Positions 35,482 through 44,855 of a stretch of 64,000 nt of DNA are shown here, one piece after another. The position numbers and the translations under genes are program-made. A model generated the notes under the pieces. It searched no databases. It worked only from the letters and a program-made list of their open reading frames with translations, and had not been told where the DNA came from. Source of the stretch: CAVQSS01 sp963746605 (lineage in GTDB: Bacteria; Desulfobacterota; RBG-13-43-22); contig CAVVCH010000019.1 in NCBI GenBank assembly GCA_963746605.1, positions 1-64,000 of the forward strand. Reading direction: 5' to 3'. Position 1 is the first letter of the stretch, and each line of letters begins with the position of its first letter.

Positions 35482-36807
35482 ATGGCCAACGAACAACCCA
35501 TCCGTTATTACAGACCGAAAGCGGATTTCAAATTCGATATTGCCGATATCCAAAACTTTGTCTACGACATGAGCCGTTGCATCAAATGCAAAGGCTGTAC
35601 CTGGGTGGACCACACCTATATGCCGGGCGCCCGGTTTATGACCCGCTGCCCCAGCGCCGCCAAGTATGAATTCGACGCCTACGGGGCCTACGGCAAAATG
35701 CGCATCGGCCACGCCATGGCCGAAGGTTTGCTGCCCTGGAACGAACGAGCCCTGGAAGTGATCTACGCCTGCACCCTCTGCGGGGCCTGCGACGTAGGCT
35801 GCAAAAGGAATCTGGACCTGGAAATCGAGCTGTCGCTGGAATCGCTCCGGGTCAAAGCCGTTCAGGACGGCGTGGGCCCCATGCCGGCGCACAAGAAGAT
35901 CGCCGAGAACATTGCCGGGACGCATAACCTGTATGGCGCCCCCCACGAACAAAGAAGGAACTGGATCTCTGCGGGGATCACTCCGGCGGAAAAGGCCGAG
36001 GTGCTTTACTTCGTCGGCTGTACGGCCTCCTATGTCAATCAGGAGATCGCCCAGTCCACGGCGAAAATTCTCCAGGCGGCGGGAACAAAATACATGCTCC
36101 TGCCGGACGAATGGTGCTGCGGCAACACCCTTTTTTCCGTGGGGCTGCTGGATCAAGCCCGGGAGCTGGCCCGGCGCAACGTGGAGGAGGTCCGCCGGAC
36201 CGGGGCCAAGACCTTGTTACTGAGCTGCGCCGAGGGCGTGCGCATGTGGAAGGTGGACGTGCCCAAACTTTTGAATATTTCCACGGAGGAGCTCGGCTTC
36301 CAGGTCGTTCACCTGGTGGAATTCGTGGACGAAAAGATAAAAAACGGCGACCTTACAATGAAAAAGCCCCTGGAGACCCGGTTGACCTATCATGACGCCT
36401 GCAGCCTCAGCCGGTTGAGCGAGCCCTGGACACCCTATGAAGGGAAGCGGGGCTGGATGGGCTGTGTGGAACCCCGGCTGAAGCGGCGACGCGGGACCAA
36501 CGGGATTTACGCCCAACCCCGGGATATCCTCAAGGCCATCCCCGGCGTAGAGCTGGTGGAAATGCCGCGGACCCGGGAGAATGCCTTCTGTTGCGGCGCC
36601 GGCCGGGGCACCAAGGAAGCCTTTCCGGAATTTGCCGATTGGGCGGCCGCCCAGCGGCTGGAAGAGGTCAGGGAGATCGGGGCTGAAACCCTGGTCACGG
36701 CCTGCCCCTGGTGTAAAAATAATTTCAACCAGGCCGTCAAGGCCGGCGGCGAGGCGGTGCAGGTCCGGGACATCTCGGAAGTGATCTGCGCCTCCCTGGA
36801 AGCCTAA
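35482..36807 (+). CDS. Iron-sulfur protein with ferredoxin and CCG domains (GlpC/HdrD-like)
   Basis: A 441-residue electron-transfer protein. N-terminal Cys clusters: CIKCKGC with a distant Cys-Pro (about 33-60) and CTLCGACDVGCKRN (about 97-110). These are followed by two CCG domains, DEWCCGNTLFSVG with SCAEGV, then YHDACSLSRL, ENAFCCGAGRGTKEAF and TACPWCKNNF. Such proteins accept electrons from a flavoprotein and pass them to quinone, electron-transfer flavoprotein or a heterodisulfide-like site. The ATG at 35482 has a strong AAGGAGGG site 8 bases upstream, which argues that it is a separate gene rather than part of a fusion. Between two FAD oxidases, it is the likely shared electron acceptor. 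Confidence 0.87.
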   Translation: MANEQPIRYYRPKADFKFDIADIQNFVYDMSRCIKCKGCTWVDHTYMPGARFMTRCPSAAKYEFDAYGAYGKMRIGHAMAEGLLPWNERALEVIYACTLCGACDVGCKRNLDLEIELSLESLRVKAVQDGVGPMPAHKKIAENIAGTHNLYGAPHEQRRNWISAGITPAEKAEVLYFVGCTASYVNQEIAQSTAKILQAAGTKYMLLPDEWCCGNTLFSVGLLDQARELARRNVEEVRRTGAKTLLLSCAEGVRMWKVDVPKLLNISTEELGFQVVHLVEFVDEKIKNGDLTMKKPLETRLTYHDACSLSRLSEPWTPYEGKRGWMGCVEPRLKRRRGTNGIYAQPRDILKAIPGVELVEMPRTRENAFCCGAGRGTKEAFPEFADWAAAQRLEEVREIGAETLVTACPWCKNNFNQAVKAGGEAVQVRDISEVICASLEA

Positions 36808-36823
36808 GGGAAGGAGGAACACC

Positions 36824-38425
36824 ATGGCAATTTCCAAAGAAATATATAAGGTTTTTGAATCCATTGCCGGCTCGGCTTACGTCTCCGACGACCCGGTGAT
36901 CTGTGAGGGCTATCGCAGCGGTCCGGGGGGGTACGAGAACGGCTTGGGGTACGAACGGGTCATGACCTGCATCCCGGGTTGCGTGATCATGCCCAGGACC
37001 ACGGAAGAAGTCTCGCGGATTGTCAAGGTCTGCTACCGCCATGATATCCCCTACGTCCCGTACAGCACGGGCTTTTACGGACCCCGTTCCCATCCCCACG
37101 TGGAGGACGCTCTACTGATCGACCTGAAGCGCATGAACGATTTCATCCTGGATGAAAAGCACTTTTATGTGGAGGTGGGTCCGGGAATGATCTATTCCCC
37201 CATCCAGGAAGAATCCATGAAGCACGGGGCCTACGTGGTGATCGGAGGCGGCGGGGCCCAGGCCTCGGCCATCGCCAACCTGATCGGCGACGGCTGGTCG
37301 CCCCTGAGCCACCGCATCGGCCTGCCCCACCGGCGCATCCTGGGCACGGAAGTGGTCCTGCCGGACGGAGAAATCCTCCGCCTCGGTTCCCTGGCCACCG
37401 GCGACGACCCCTTCTGGGGGGAAAGCCCGGGACCGGACCTGCGGGGACTCCTGCGGGGTTATACGGGCCTGCGCGGCTGCCTGGGGATCGTCACCCGCAT
37501 GGCCATCAAGACCCTGCCCTTCCAGCCCGAACGACTGGAGCCCACGGGCATCTCGCCCAACACGGCCCTGGCCCTGCCGGAAAAACGGATCAAGTGGATC
37601 AATTTCACCGTGCCCTCCAAGGAGGCCCAGGTCACAGCCATGCGGGAAATCGGCCATGCCGAGATTGCCGGGGCCGTCACCAAGGTCCCCCTCTTCTGGC
37701 GGGCCATTGCCAAGGCGGAGTCCAAGGAGGATTTCTGGGACCTGTGGAGTAAGGAAAACGAGGAAACGGTGGCCAACTTTTTCATCGTCCGGGTCCTGCT
37801 CATCGGTTTCACCTCCGAGGAGCAGATGGCCTACGACGAACGGGTCCTGATGGATATCATGACGCCCTTAGGCGGCATTGCCCGCCGGACCAAGCCCTCC
37901 GACGAGTCCTGGATCAAGAACGCCGATTCGGCCGGTATGTGGCTCATGTGCGGCGGCTACGTTTCCGTGGATTACGTCATCGAGACCCTTTCCCAGTCGC
38001 CGGACCACGGTCCCTCTTACGCGGAGCTGAAAAAGAAATACACCCCGCCGCTGATGCCCGATTACGGCGATCCCGGCTGGTTCCAGAGCTTCGAACTGGG
38101 ACACCAGGGCTATTCGGAATTTCTGGTCTATTGGGATCAGGACGACGACACCAACGCGGTGGATCAGTTCTATGTGGACACCTCCAAGATGAACATCAAG
38201 AACCGTTTCTACACCTCGCTGCTCGGCCCCCATCAGCCTCTCTACCTGACCGGACCGAAATACGGACCCAACTACCATGAGTTTCTGCTCAAGGTGAAGA
38301 ACGAGTTCGATCCTAAATGGAAGTCCCATCCGCCGGTGCCCCTGGCCCACGACGTCTTCGTGGAGCGGGCCCCCTGGATGCAGGCCATGAAGGATTGGGA
38401 GTCCCCGGACGATCTGCCGAAATAG
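36824..38425 (+). CDS. FAD-linked oxidase, second paralogue
   Basis: A 533-residue FAD_binding_4 oxidase. The nucleotide region has VIMPRTTEEVSRIVKVCY, IPYVPYSTGFYGPRSH, LIDLKRMNDFILDEKHFYVEVGPGM and GGGGAQASAIANLIGDGWSP. The C-terminal substrate domain (EFLVYWDQDDDTN, SLLGPHQPLYLTGPKYG) looks vanillyl-alcohol oxidase-like in layout. The His/Tyr that would bind FAD covalently cannot be named with confidence. GGAAGGAGG precedes the ATG. It is only distantly similar to the first oxidase, so the trio FAD-FeS-FAD may be one complex or two enzymes sharing an Fe-S protein. The substrate is probably a 2-hydroxy acid or alcohol; this is inference. Confidence 0.85.
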   Translation: MAISKEIYKVFESIAGSAYVSDDPVICEGYRSGPGGYENGLGYERVMTCIPGCVIMPRTTEEVSRIVKVCYRHDIPYVPYSTGFYGPRSHPHVEDALLIDLKRMNDFILDEKHFYVEVGPGMIYSPIQEESMKHGAYVVIGGGGAQASAIANLIGDGWSPLSHRIGLPHRRILGTEVVLPDGEILRLGSLATGDDPFWGESPGPDLRGLLRGYTGLRGCLGIVTRMAIKTLPFQPERLEPTGISPNTALALPEKRIKWINFTVPSKEAQVTAMREIGHAEIAGAVTKVPLFWRAIAKAESKEDFWDLWSKENEETVANFFIVRVLLIGFTSEEQMAYDERVLMDIMTPLGGIARRTKPSDESWIKNADSAGMWLMCGGYVSVDYVIETLSQSPDHGPSYAELKKKYTPPLMPDYGDPGWFQSFELGHQGYSEFLVYWDQDDDTNAVDQFYVDTSKMNIKNRFYTSLLGPHQPLYLTGPKYGPNYHEFLLKVKNEFDPKWKSHPPVPLAHDVFVERAPWMQAMKDWESPDDLPK

Positions 38426-38862
38426 GGGCTCCTTTTGGTGGATAGGTTATGGGCGACCGCTCGTATGGGCATGAAAATAACCGTCACCGGTCGCCGTTTA
38501 AAGTCTAATCGCTTGTTAGTCTATAATTAATTATTAACAATTGATTATTAATTGTTAATCCCGACGTATCCATGACACACGCTTTTTACTATGGCCCTCT
38601 TGTCTCTTCGAGGGCCCCTCAGGAGGGGATTGATCTCCCCTCCTTTCCCCCGGCCGCATCTCCCCGCCCTGGTAGGACGGTGGAGGTGCGGCCCCTCCCG
38701 ACCCACGAAAACAACCCCGTCTTCGGTATCGCCTCGGATTTTCGACGATTTATTTTCTTGGATCCGAAGGGAGGTGAACCACCCGAACCGACCACGATTA
38801 GGCGCTAGCGACGGCCAAGAAACGGCACCGGAATTAACCCACAACGATCGAAGGAGGATTTC
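38426..38862. other. Structured spacer upstream of the TRAP transporter genes
   Basis: No gene. It contains a 10-base perfect inverted repeat (ATTAACAATT at 38533 with AATTGTTAAT at 38550) and a GC-rich hairpin (AGGAGGGGA with TCTCCCCTCCT, about 38620-38643). A GC-rich stretch and finally GAAGGAGG before dctP follow. It may hold a separate promoter for the transporter genes, but I see no clear -35/-10 pair. Confidence 0.5.
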
Positions 38863-39894
38863 ATGAAACGGATAGCCTTGATTCATTTTTTCTTGTTGTT
38901 GCTTTTCGCTTTCACCTGTCTGGTGACGCCGGGAAGCCAGGCTGAGGACAAAGTGATCAGCATAAAAGTCAGCAACTGGTTCCCCGTGGGACACAAGCAG
39001 GATGTTCTGCTCCAGGAGTGGGGCAAAGAGTTGGAAAAACGGACCGGCGGAAAGGTCAAGGTCCATTATTACGCCGGCGGCACCCTGGTCCCGGCCGCCC
39101 AGTCGTACGATGCGGCGGTGAAAGGGATTGCCGACGTGAGCAACCACGTCATGGGCTATACCATGGGGCGCTTCCCCTTTTCCCAGGCCCTGGACCTGCC
39201 CATCGGCTTTCCCGCCGGCCCCGGCCCCACCCGGATTGCCAACGAGTTCTATAAGAAATTTAAGCCCAAGGAATTCGACGACGTAAAAGTCCTCTGGTTC
39301 CATGCCATGCCCTACGGACTGGTCCACACCAAGACCAAACCCGTCTATAAACTGGAAGATATGAAGGGGTTGAAGCTGCGCTGCTACGGCTCGAACGCCA
39401 AATTCGTGGGTCTGCTCGGGGCGGCGCCGGTGGCTATGCCCATGCCGGAAGTGTATGACGCCCTGGCCAAAGGAGTCGTGGACGGGGTATTGTCCAGTTA
39501 TGAGGCGCTACAGGGTTTTCGGACCGGAGAACACATCAAATACTCTACGGAAAACCTGGATACCGCTTATTCGGCGGCCTTTATCGTCATGATGAACAAG
39601 CAGAAGTTTGCCTCCCTGCCGCATGAGGTTCAGACGGTCGTCGATCAGATGAGCCAGGAATACATCGAGAAATATGCCAAGATGTGGACCGAAATCGACG
39701 CGGCCGGCAAAGACTGGTTGATCAAACGGGGAGTCAAAATCATCCCCTTGGACGATGCCGAGGAGGCCCGCTGGTATGAAAAGGGTTCCAAACCCCTGGT
39801 CGATGCCTATGTCCAGGAGATGAAAGCCAAGGGCCTGCCCGGTGAGGAGGCGGTCAAATTCCTCAAGGAGTCCTTCAAAAAGTATAAAAAGTAA
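38863..39894 (+). CDS. dctP: TRAP transporter substrate-binding protein
   Basis: A 343-residue periplasmic DctP-family binding protein. Signal peptide FFLLLLFAFTCLVTPGSQAED (cleavage about residue 27), then VISIKVSNWFPVGHKQDVLLQEWGKELEKRTGGKVKVHYYAGGTLVP. The conserved LEDMKGLKLRCYG supplies the Arg that pairs with a carboxylate in most DctP proteins; PMPEVYDALAKGVVDGVLSSYEAL follows. So the ligand is most likely a carboxylate. AAGGAGG is 7 bases before the ATG. Followed by a strong hairpin, then dctQ and dctM. Confidence 0.95.
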   Translation: MKRIALIHFFLLLLFAFTCLVTPGSQAEDKVISIKVSNWFPVGHKQDVLLQEWGKELEKRTGGKVKVHYYAGGTLVPAAQSYDAAVKGIADVSNHVMGYTMGRFPFSQALDLPIGFPAGPGPTRIANEFYKKFKPKEFDDVKVLWFHAMPYGLVHTKTKPVYKLEDMKGLKLRCYGSNAKFVGLLGAAPVAMPMPEVYDALAKGVVDGVLSSYEALQGFRTGEHIKYSTENLDTAYSAAFIVMMNKQKFASLPHEVQTVVDQMSQEYIEKYAKMWTEIDAAGKDWLIKRGVKIIPLDDAEEARWYEKGSKPLVDAYVQEMKAKGLPGEEAVKFLKESFKKYKK

Positions 39895-39900
39895 CCCGCC

Positions 39901-39927
39901 GAACCCCCGGGTCTCCCCCGGGGGTTC
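39901..39927 (+). promoter_or_regulatory. Intergenic hairpin between dctP and dctQ
   Basis: GAACCCCCGGG and CCCGGGGGTTC form a perfect 11-base stem with a 5-base loop; no T run follows. Such hairpins after binding-protein genes usually stabilise the upstream mRNA or partly terminate, giving more DctP than DctQM. Confidence 0.85.
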
Positions 39928-39959
39928 ATTCCCTAACAGCCGCGGAGGAGGGTAAAGGT

Positions 39960-40451
39960 ATGGAAGGATTGGCGCGAGCCACCCAAAAAATCAGTAAAAC
40001 CTTGAACACCATCGGGGGGGTCCTGCTCACGGTGATGATGTTGTTGACGGTTACGGATGTCATCCTCCGCTATCTGGGAAAGCCCTTGACCGGCACCTTT
40101 GAGCTGATGTCTTTTGCCGGCGCCCTGGTTATCGGGTTAGCCATTGCCCAGACCACGTTGGACGGGGCCCATGTGAACGTGGATATACTGACCCTGTCGC
40201 TGTCGTCCAGAAGTATGACCAGAAAAATCCTTTTCGCGTTCACGCGGGTGATCGGTATCGGGATATTTGCCGTTTTGGCCTGGGCCCTTTTTCTGAAAGG
40301 GAACGACCTTTATAAGAACGGAGAGGTCTCCCTGACCCTACAGGTGCCGATGTATCCGGTTGCCTATGGGTTGTCTTTTTGCAGCCTGGTCCAGTGTCTG
40401 GTGCTCTTCTCGAACTGGATCGCGGGTTCGGACCAAGGAGGAGACGTATGA
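39960..40451 (+). CDS. dctQ: TRAP transporter small membrane subunit
   Basis: A 163-residue DctQ with four membrane segments, about 17-38 (NTIGGVLLTVMMLLTVTDVIL), 50-72 (FELMSFAGALVIGLAIAQT), 93-115 and 133-152. The family's conserved RYLGKPLTGTFEL sits between the first two. It bridges the binding protein and the DctM channel. The stop overlaps the dctM start by four bases (ATGA). Confidence 0.93.
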   Translation: MEGLARATQKISKTLNTIGGVLLTVMMLLTVTDVILRYLGKPLTGTFELMSFAGALVIGLAIAQTTLDGAHVNVDILTLSLSSRSMTRKILFAFTRVIGIGIFAVLAWALFLKGNDLYKNGEVSLTLQVPMYPVAYGLSFCSLVQCLVLFSNWIAGSDQGGDV

Positions 40452-41749
40452 ATGAAATCACTTTCGGCCTCCTGGCCTTGCTGATCCTCCTGGCTTTGTT
40501 CCTGACCGGGATCGAACTGGCTTTTGCCATGGCGGCGGTCGGATTTTTGGGATTCGCCTTTCTGAACGGTTTCAATGTCGCCGTCAGCCTCCTGGCCAAC
40601 GATTGCCTGGATGCCCTGGCCTCCTACGGATTGACCGCCATCCCTCTTTTCGTCCTCATGGGCCAGATCGCCTTTAATGCCGGCATTGCCAAACGCTTGT
40701 ATGACTCCACCCATAAATTTTTAGGGCACATCCCGGGCGGCCTGGCCATGGCCACCGTGGTGGGCGCCACCGTCTTCAAGGCCATCTGCGGTTCGGTGGT
40801 GGCGACTTCGGCCACCTTCGCCAGCGTGGCCATTCCCGAAATGTCCCGCTACGGATACAGCAAAAAACTTTCCACCGGGATCGTGGCCACCGTGGGAACT
40901 CTGGGGGTGCTTCTCCCGCCCAGTGTGACCCTCATCGTCTTCGGCATTATCACCCAGCAGTCGATCGGCCGCCTGTTCATGGCCGGAATTTTTCCGGGCC
41001 TGATCATGTCCTTCTTTTTTATTGTGGTCATTTTTGGCTGGTGCCGGATCGACCCCCAACTGGGCCCCCGGAGTGAAAGATATCCCTGGACGGAGCGCTG
41101 GAAGACCCTGCCGCATGTTATCTGGCCCATCGTCATCTTCCTGCTGTTGATCGCCGGGCTGATGTACGGTTTTTTTACCCCCACCGAAGCCGGGAGCATC
41201 GGGACCTTTGCTGTTTTGATCTTATGTCTGGTAAAAAGAGACATCACCTTCTCGGGATATATCCGCTCCGTAAGGGAGGCCTTGCGCACCTCGTGTATGG
41301 TACTGCTGCTCATCGCCTTTTCCGCCGTGCTGGGTCATTTTATTGCCGTCACCGATATCCCTCAGGCCACGGCCGATTGGATCGTAGGCCTTCCGCTGCA
41401 TCGATCGCTGATTATGGTGGTTATCTTTTTGGTCTATCTATTGGGCGGCTCTTTTATTGACGACCTGGCCTTCATGATCCTGGCTACCCCGATTTTTTTC
41501 CCCATCATCGTCAAGCTGGGTTATGACCCTTTATGGGCCGGCATTATGGTGGCCTGTACGGTCTGTATCGGCTCCGTGATTCCCCCCGTGGCCATCTGTG
41601 TTTTTGTGGTTAGAAACATCACCCAGGAGCCCATGAATCTTATTTATAAAGGGGTTTACCCCTTCCTGGTCTCCATGATCATCAGCATGATTCTGCTGTT
41701 TATCTTTCCGGAGCTGGCCACCTATCTGCCCAGTGTCCTGATGAAATGA
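40448..41749 (+). CDS. dctM: TRAP transporter large permease subunit
   Basis: A 433-residue DctM/UPF with about 12 membrane helices; it uses a sodium or proton gradient for uptake. Family landmarks: FLTGIELAFAMAAVGFLG, SYGLTAIPLFVLMGQIAFNAGI, GGLAMATVVGATVFKAICGSVVAT, LPPSVTLIVFGIITQQSIGRLF and FFTPTEAGSIG. The start is the ATG at 40448 after AAGGAGGAG, not the TTG at 40379, which lies inside dctQ. With dctP and dctQ it makes a complete transporter. Confidence 0.95.
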   Translation: MNEITFGLLALLILLALFLTGIELAFAMAAVGFLGFAFLNGFNVAVSLLANDCLDALASYGLTAIPLFVLMGQIAFNAGIAKRLYDSTHKFLGHIPGGLAMATVVGATVFKAICGSVVATSATFASVAIPEMSRYGYSKKLSTGIVATVGTLGVLLPPSVTLIVFGIITQQSIGRLFMAGIFPGLIMSFFFIVVIFGWCRIDPQLGPRSERYPWTERWKTLPHVIWPIVIFLLLIAGLMYGFFTPTEAGSIGTFAVLILCLVKRDITFSGYIRSVREALRTSCMVLLLIAFSAVLGHFIAVTDIPQATADWIVGLPLHRSLIMVVIFLVYLLGGSFIDDLAFMILATPIFFPIIVKLGYDPLWAGIMVACTVCIGSVIPPVAICVFVVRNITQEPMNLIYKGVYPFLVSMIISMILLFIFPELATYLPSVLMK

Positions 41750-41775
41750 AATGGGCTGTGGAGAGCTGGTGCGTT

Positions 41776-41842
41776 GGAGTATGGGAGTGTTGGAGTATTG
41801 TTTTTAAGACCATACTCCATTACTCCCATACTCCATCACTCC
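41776..41842. repeat. 8-base-period inverted repeat, copy B
   Basis: Left arm GGAGTATG, GGAGTGTT, GGAGTATT; right arm ACTCCATT, ACTCCCAT, ACTCCATC, ACTCCAT. The arms fold into a long hairpin around TTTTTAAGACC. It lies between dctM and the acyl-CoA dehydrogenase gene. Confidence 0.9.
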
Positions 41843-41900
41843 ATATTTATGATTTGAGAATCCGCGCTGTTTCGAAATTTGAAAGGAAAGGTGCCTTGAG

Positions 41901-43049
41901 ATGGACGACTCGATTTTTTCCACGGAAGAACATCAGATTTTTCGGGAGACGTTCCGAAAATTCGTGGCCAAGGAAATTACTCCCCATGTGCCGGAGTGGG
42001 AAGAGCAGCAGGCCGTGCCGCGAAGCATCTGGCGCCGCATGGGTGAAGAAGGCTTTTTATGTCCCTGGCTGCCCGAGGAATACGGCGGCTTGGGGTTGGG
42101 TTTTGAGTATTCGGTCATTATTAACGAGGAGCTGCTGCGGGGAAACGCCTTTGGGGTAGAGGTTCCCCTCCACAGTGATGTGGCCACCCCCTACATCTTT
42201 TCCTTCGCCTCCCCGGAAATCAAGGAGCGCTGGCTGCCCGGATGCACCACGGGCGAAGTCGTCACCGCCATCGGCCTGACCGAGCCCAACGCCGGGTCGG
42301 ACCTGGCCGCCATCCGCACCCGGGCGGTAAAAGACGGCGATACCTATGTCATCAACGGCCAGAAGACGTTTATTACCAACGGCTATTTTGCCGACCTGAT
42401 CATAGTGGCGGTCAAGACCAATCCGGAGGCCGGGCACCGGGGCATCAGCCTGATCCTGGTGGACAAGGACGCCCCGGGATTTCAGCGCGGCCGGAAATTA
42501 TCGAAGATGGGCTATCATATGCAGGATACCGCCGAGCTTTTCTTTGAAGACTGCCGGGTGCCGGCCGCCAACCTGCTGGGTGAGGAAGGGATGGGCTTCA
42601 AATACATGATGGCCAAGCTCCAGCAGGAACGGCTGGAGGTCTCCATCAAGTGCCAGGTCCTGGCCGAGGAGGCCTTGAAGGAGGCGCTCCAATACGCGAA
42701 AGTGCGTGAGGCCTTCGGTAAACCTATCGGGAACTTTCAATACAACGCCTTTCGGCTGGCGGATATGGCCACCGAGGTCCAACTGGGTCGCACCTTCCTG
42801 GACAGCCTGATCCGCGATCATATCCGCGGCCAGAATATCGTGCAGAAGGTGTCCATGGCCAAATACTGGCTGGGAGAAATGGTCAATCGGATCGCGTATC
42901 AGGCGGTACAGATTCATGGCGGCTACGGCTACATGGAGGAATACCGGGTCTGCAAGCTGTATCGCGATGTCCGCTGCTTATCCATTTTTGCCGGTACGAG
43001 TGAAATCATGAAGCTGATCATCAGCCGCGGTCTAGGGCTTTCGGCCTAG
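41901..43049 (+). CDS. Acyl-CoA dehydrogenase
   Basis: A 382-residue FAD acyl-CoA dehydrogenase that introduces an alpha-beta double bond in an acyl-CoA and passes electrons to ETF. N-terminal helices (EEHQIFRETFRKFVAKEITPHV), middle beta domain with AIGLTEPNAGSDLAAIRTRA and TFITNGYFADLIIVAVKT, and C-terminal VREAFGKPIGNFQ, QIHGGYGYMEEY, KLYRDVRCLSIFAGTSEIMKL. All conserved segments are present; the catalytic Glu position cannot be fixed by eye because several family branches differ. In a cluster with a CoA ligase 22 bases downstream, it probably oxidises the CoA ester formed there. Confidence 0.93.
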   Translation: MDDSIFSTEEHQIFRETFRKFVAKEITPHVPEWEEQQAVPRSIWRRMGEEGFLCPWLPEEYGGLGLGFEYSVIINEELLRGNAFGVEVPLHSDVATPYIFSFASPEIKERWLPGCTTGEVVTAIGLTEPNAGSDLAAIRTRAVKDGDTYVINGQKTFITNGYFADLIIVAVKTNPEAGHRGISLILVDKDAPGFQRGRKLSKMGYHMQDTAELFFEDCRVPAANLLGEEGMGFKYMMAKLQQERLEVSIKCQVLAEEALKEALQYAKVREAFGKPIGNFQYNAFRLADMATEVQLGRTFLDSLIRDHIRGQNIVQKVSMAKYWLGEMVNRIAYQAVQIHGGYGYMEEYRVCKLYRDVRCLSIFAGTSEIMKLIISRGLGLSA

Positions 43050-43071
43050 TACCGAAAAAGGAGCAGTCGCT

Positions 43072-44628
43072 ATGGGTGTCGGGAATATTCTCAGACGAAG
43101 CGCCGCCAACTTTCCGGAAAAAACCGCCCTGGTTTTTGAAGACCGGCGGATAACCTACGGCGAACTGGACCGCCGGGTTAATCGGGTCGCCAACGGTCTG
43201 TTGCAGGCCGGGTTGCGGAAAGGAGATCGGATCGCCGTGCTGTTGCATAACGGACCGGAGTTCATCGAGCTCTATTTTGCCTGCGCCCGATCCGGGGCGA
43301 TTTTCGTTCCCCTGAACAATCTCTTGAAACCCCGCGAATTGGTGCAGATTTTCAGTTATCTTCGGCCTCGTTTTCTGGTTTTCGGCGATGATTTCAAGGA
43401 AATGATCCCAACCATTCTCCCCGAATTGCCTTTCCTGGAATTCCCGATCAGCCTCGGGGGCGAGCATTCCTCCTTTCAAAGCTATGATGCGCTGATGGAA
43501 GCCGGTGAGGAGCGGGAACCCGAAGTTCCATTGGCCGACAGCGACCTGATCAGCATCTTTCTGACCTCAGGGACCACCGGCCGCCCCAAGGGGGTCATGC
43601 GCACCCACGGCCACGATTCGATCAACATGATGAGCTGCGCCCTGGAAATGGGTATTCGCTATGACGACCGGGCCTTGCTGCTCTTCCCCTTTTACCATGT
43701 AACCTTTGTAGATAACCTGCGCCACCTGCTGATGTCCAATACCATTGTTATCCGCAAGGAAGGCGGTTTTGACCCTCGGGCCGTTCTGGAACTTCTCTCC
43801 CGGGAAAAGATAACGATCTGCCAGTTCGTTCCCACCATGATTACGGCCTTACTGCAGGTGGACAACCTGGAGGCCTTCGATCTGAGTCGCTTTCGATTGC
43901 TGCCCTACGCCGCTTCGCCCATGCCGGTGGAACTGCTCAAGCGGGCCATGAAGAAGTTCCCCTGCCAATTCATGCAGATGTACGGCCAGACCGAAACCGG
44001 ACCGGCCACCACCGCTCTTAGACCGGAAGATCATCGGCTCGAGGGTTCCGAGGCTCAATTGGCCAGGTTGGCCTCTGCCGGGAAACCCATCGTGGATTAC
44101 GAGGTGCGGATCGTCACCGAAGACGGCCGGGATGTAGCCATCGGGGAGGTGGGGGAAATTATCGTTCGCAGTGAGGCTATGACCATCGGCTATTGGGAAC
44201 TGCCGGAAGAAACCGCCCGGGCCATCCGGGACGGGTGGCTCTACACGGGAGATTTCGGTAGATTCGACGAGGACAGATACGTCTTCATTGTGGATCGAAA
44301 AAATGATATGATTATCAGTGGGGGCAAAAATATCTATCCCCGGGAGATCGAAGAGCTCATCTATACCCATGAGGCCGTGTTGGAAGCGGCGGTCGTCGGG
44401 ATACCGGATGACTACTGGGGGGAAGCCGTCAAGGCCCTGGTCGTTCTGAAACCGGGCCGGCAGGCCACGGCAGAGGAGATCATTGCCCTGTGCAAAGCGA
44501 ACCTCGCCAGCTACAAAAAGCCCAAATCGGTCGAGTTCCGGACCCAGCTTCCGAAAAGCCCTACGGGGAAACTACTCAAGCGGGTGATCCGGGAGGATTA
44601 CTGGAAAGAAAAAGAAAGAAGGATATGA
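43072..44628 (+). CDS. Acyl-CoA synthetase (AMP-forming)
   Basis: A 518-residue ANL-superfamily ligase that activates a carboxylic acid with ATP and CoA. Motifs: P-loop LTSGTTGRPKGVMRTHG (about 163-180), A5 MQMYGQTETGPATTA, A7/A8 WLYTGDFGRFDEDRYVFIVDRKNDMIISGG, and the catalytic lysine in PKSPTGKLLKRVIRE at the C-terminus. It resembles long-chain, crotonobetaine/carnitine or cyclohexanecarboxylate-type ligases; the exact acid cannot be read from sequence. Together with the dehydrogenase it starts a CoA-dependent oxidation. Confidence 0.93.
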   Translation: MGVGNILRRSAANFPEKTALVFEDRRITYGELDRRVNRVANGLLQAGLRKGDRIAVLLHNGPEFIELYFACARSGAIFVPLNNLLKPRELVQIFSYLRPRFLVFGDDFKEMIPTILPELPFLEFPISLGGEHSSFQSYDALMEAGEEREPEVPLADSDLISIFLTSGTTGRPKGVMRTHGHDSINMMSCALEMGIRYDDRALLLFPFYHVTFVDNLRHLLMSNTIVIRKEGGFDPRAVLELLSREKITICQFVPTMITALLQVDNLEAFDLSRFRLLPYAASPMPVELLKRAMKKFPCQFMQMYGQTETGPATTALRPEDHRLEGSEAQLARLASAGKPIVDYEVRIVTEDGRDVAIGEVGEIIVRSEAMTIGYWELPEETARAIRDGWLYTGDFGRFDEDRYVFIVDRKNDMIISGGKNIYPREIEELIYTHEAVLEAAVVGIPDDYWGEAVKALVVLKPGRQATAEEIIALCKANLASYKKPKSVEFRTQLPKSPTGKLLKRVIREDYWKEKERRI

Positions 44629-44689
44629 ATTATTTCAAAACGAATTGAGAGACCACATCAATCATGATAAATCAACGGGATTTTTAAAC

Positions 44690-44845
44690 TCGAATGACAG
44701 AAACAAAGGCCTCTTCTGGATTTGAAATGGCGAGAAAAGCGTAACTCCAATGGCAGACCTCGCTGGCTTAGGGTCCGGAAGTTTTGAAATTTGAATTTTG
44801 GTCATTTGAATTTTATCGGATTTCGAGTTTCGAATTTTTACCATA
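44690..44845. repeat. AT-rich spacer with repeated TTTGAATTT-type units
   Basis: TTTGAAATTTGAATTTT, CATTTGAATTTTATC and TTTCGAGTTTCGAATTTTT follow each other just before the molybdenum hydroxylase genes. Units are imperfect tandem copies; no gene. Function unknown, possibly a promoter region because a GGGAGG site and coxS-like ATG follow. Confidence 0.45.
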
Positions 44846-44855
44846 GGGAGGAACT

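Noticed and set aside
34795..36807. 670-residue fused oxidase/Fe-S protein
   Set aside because: A single-base change restores a family-typical stop and the Fe-S gene has its own ribosome site, so a natural fusion is unlikely.
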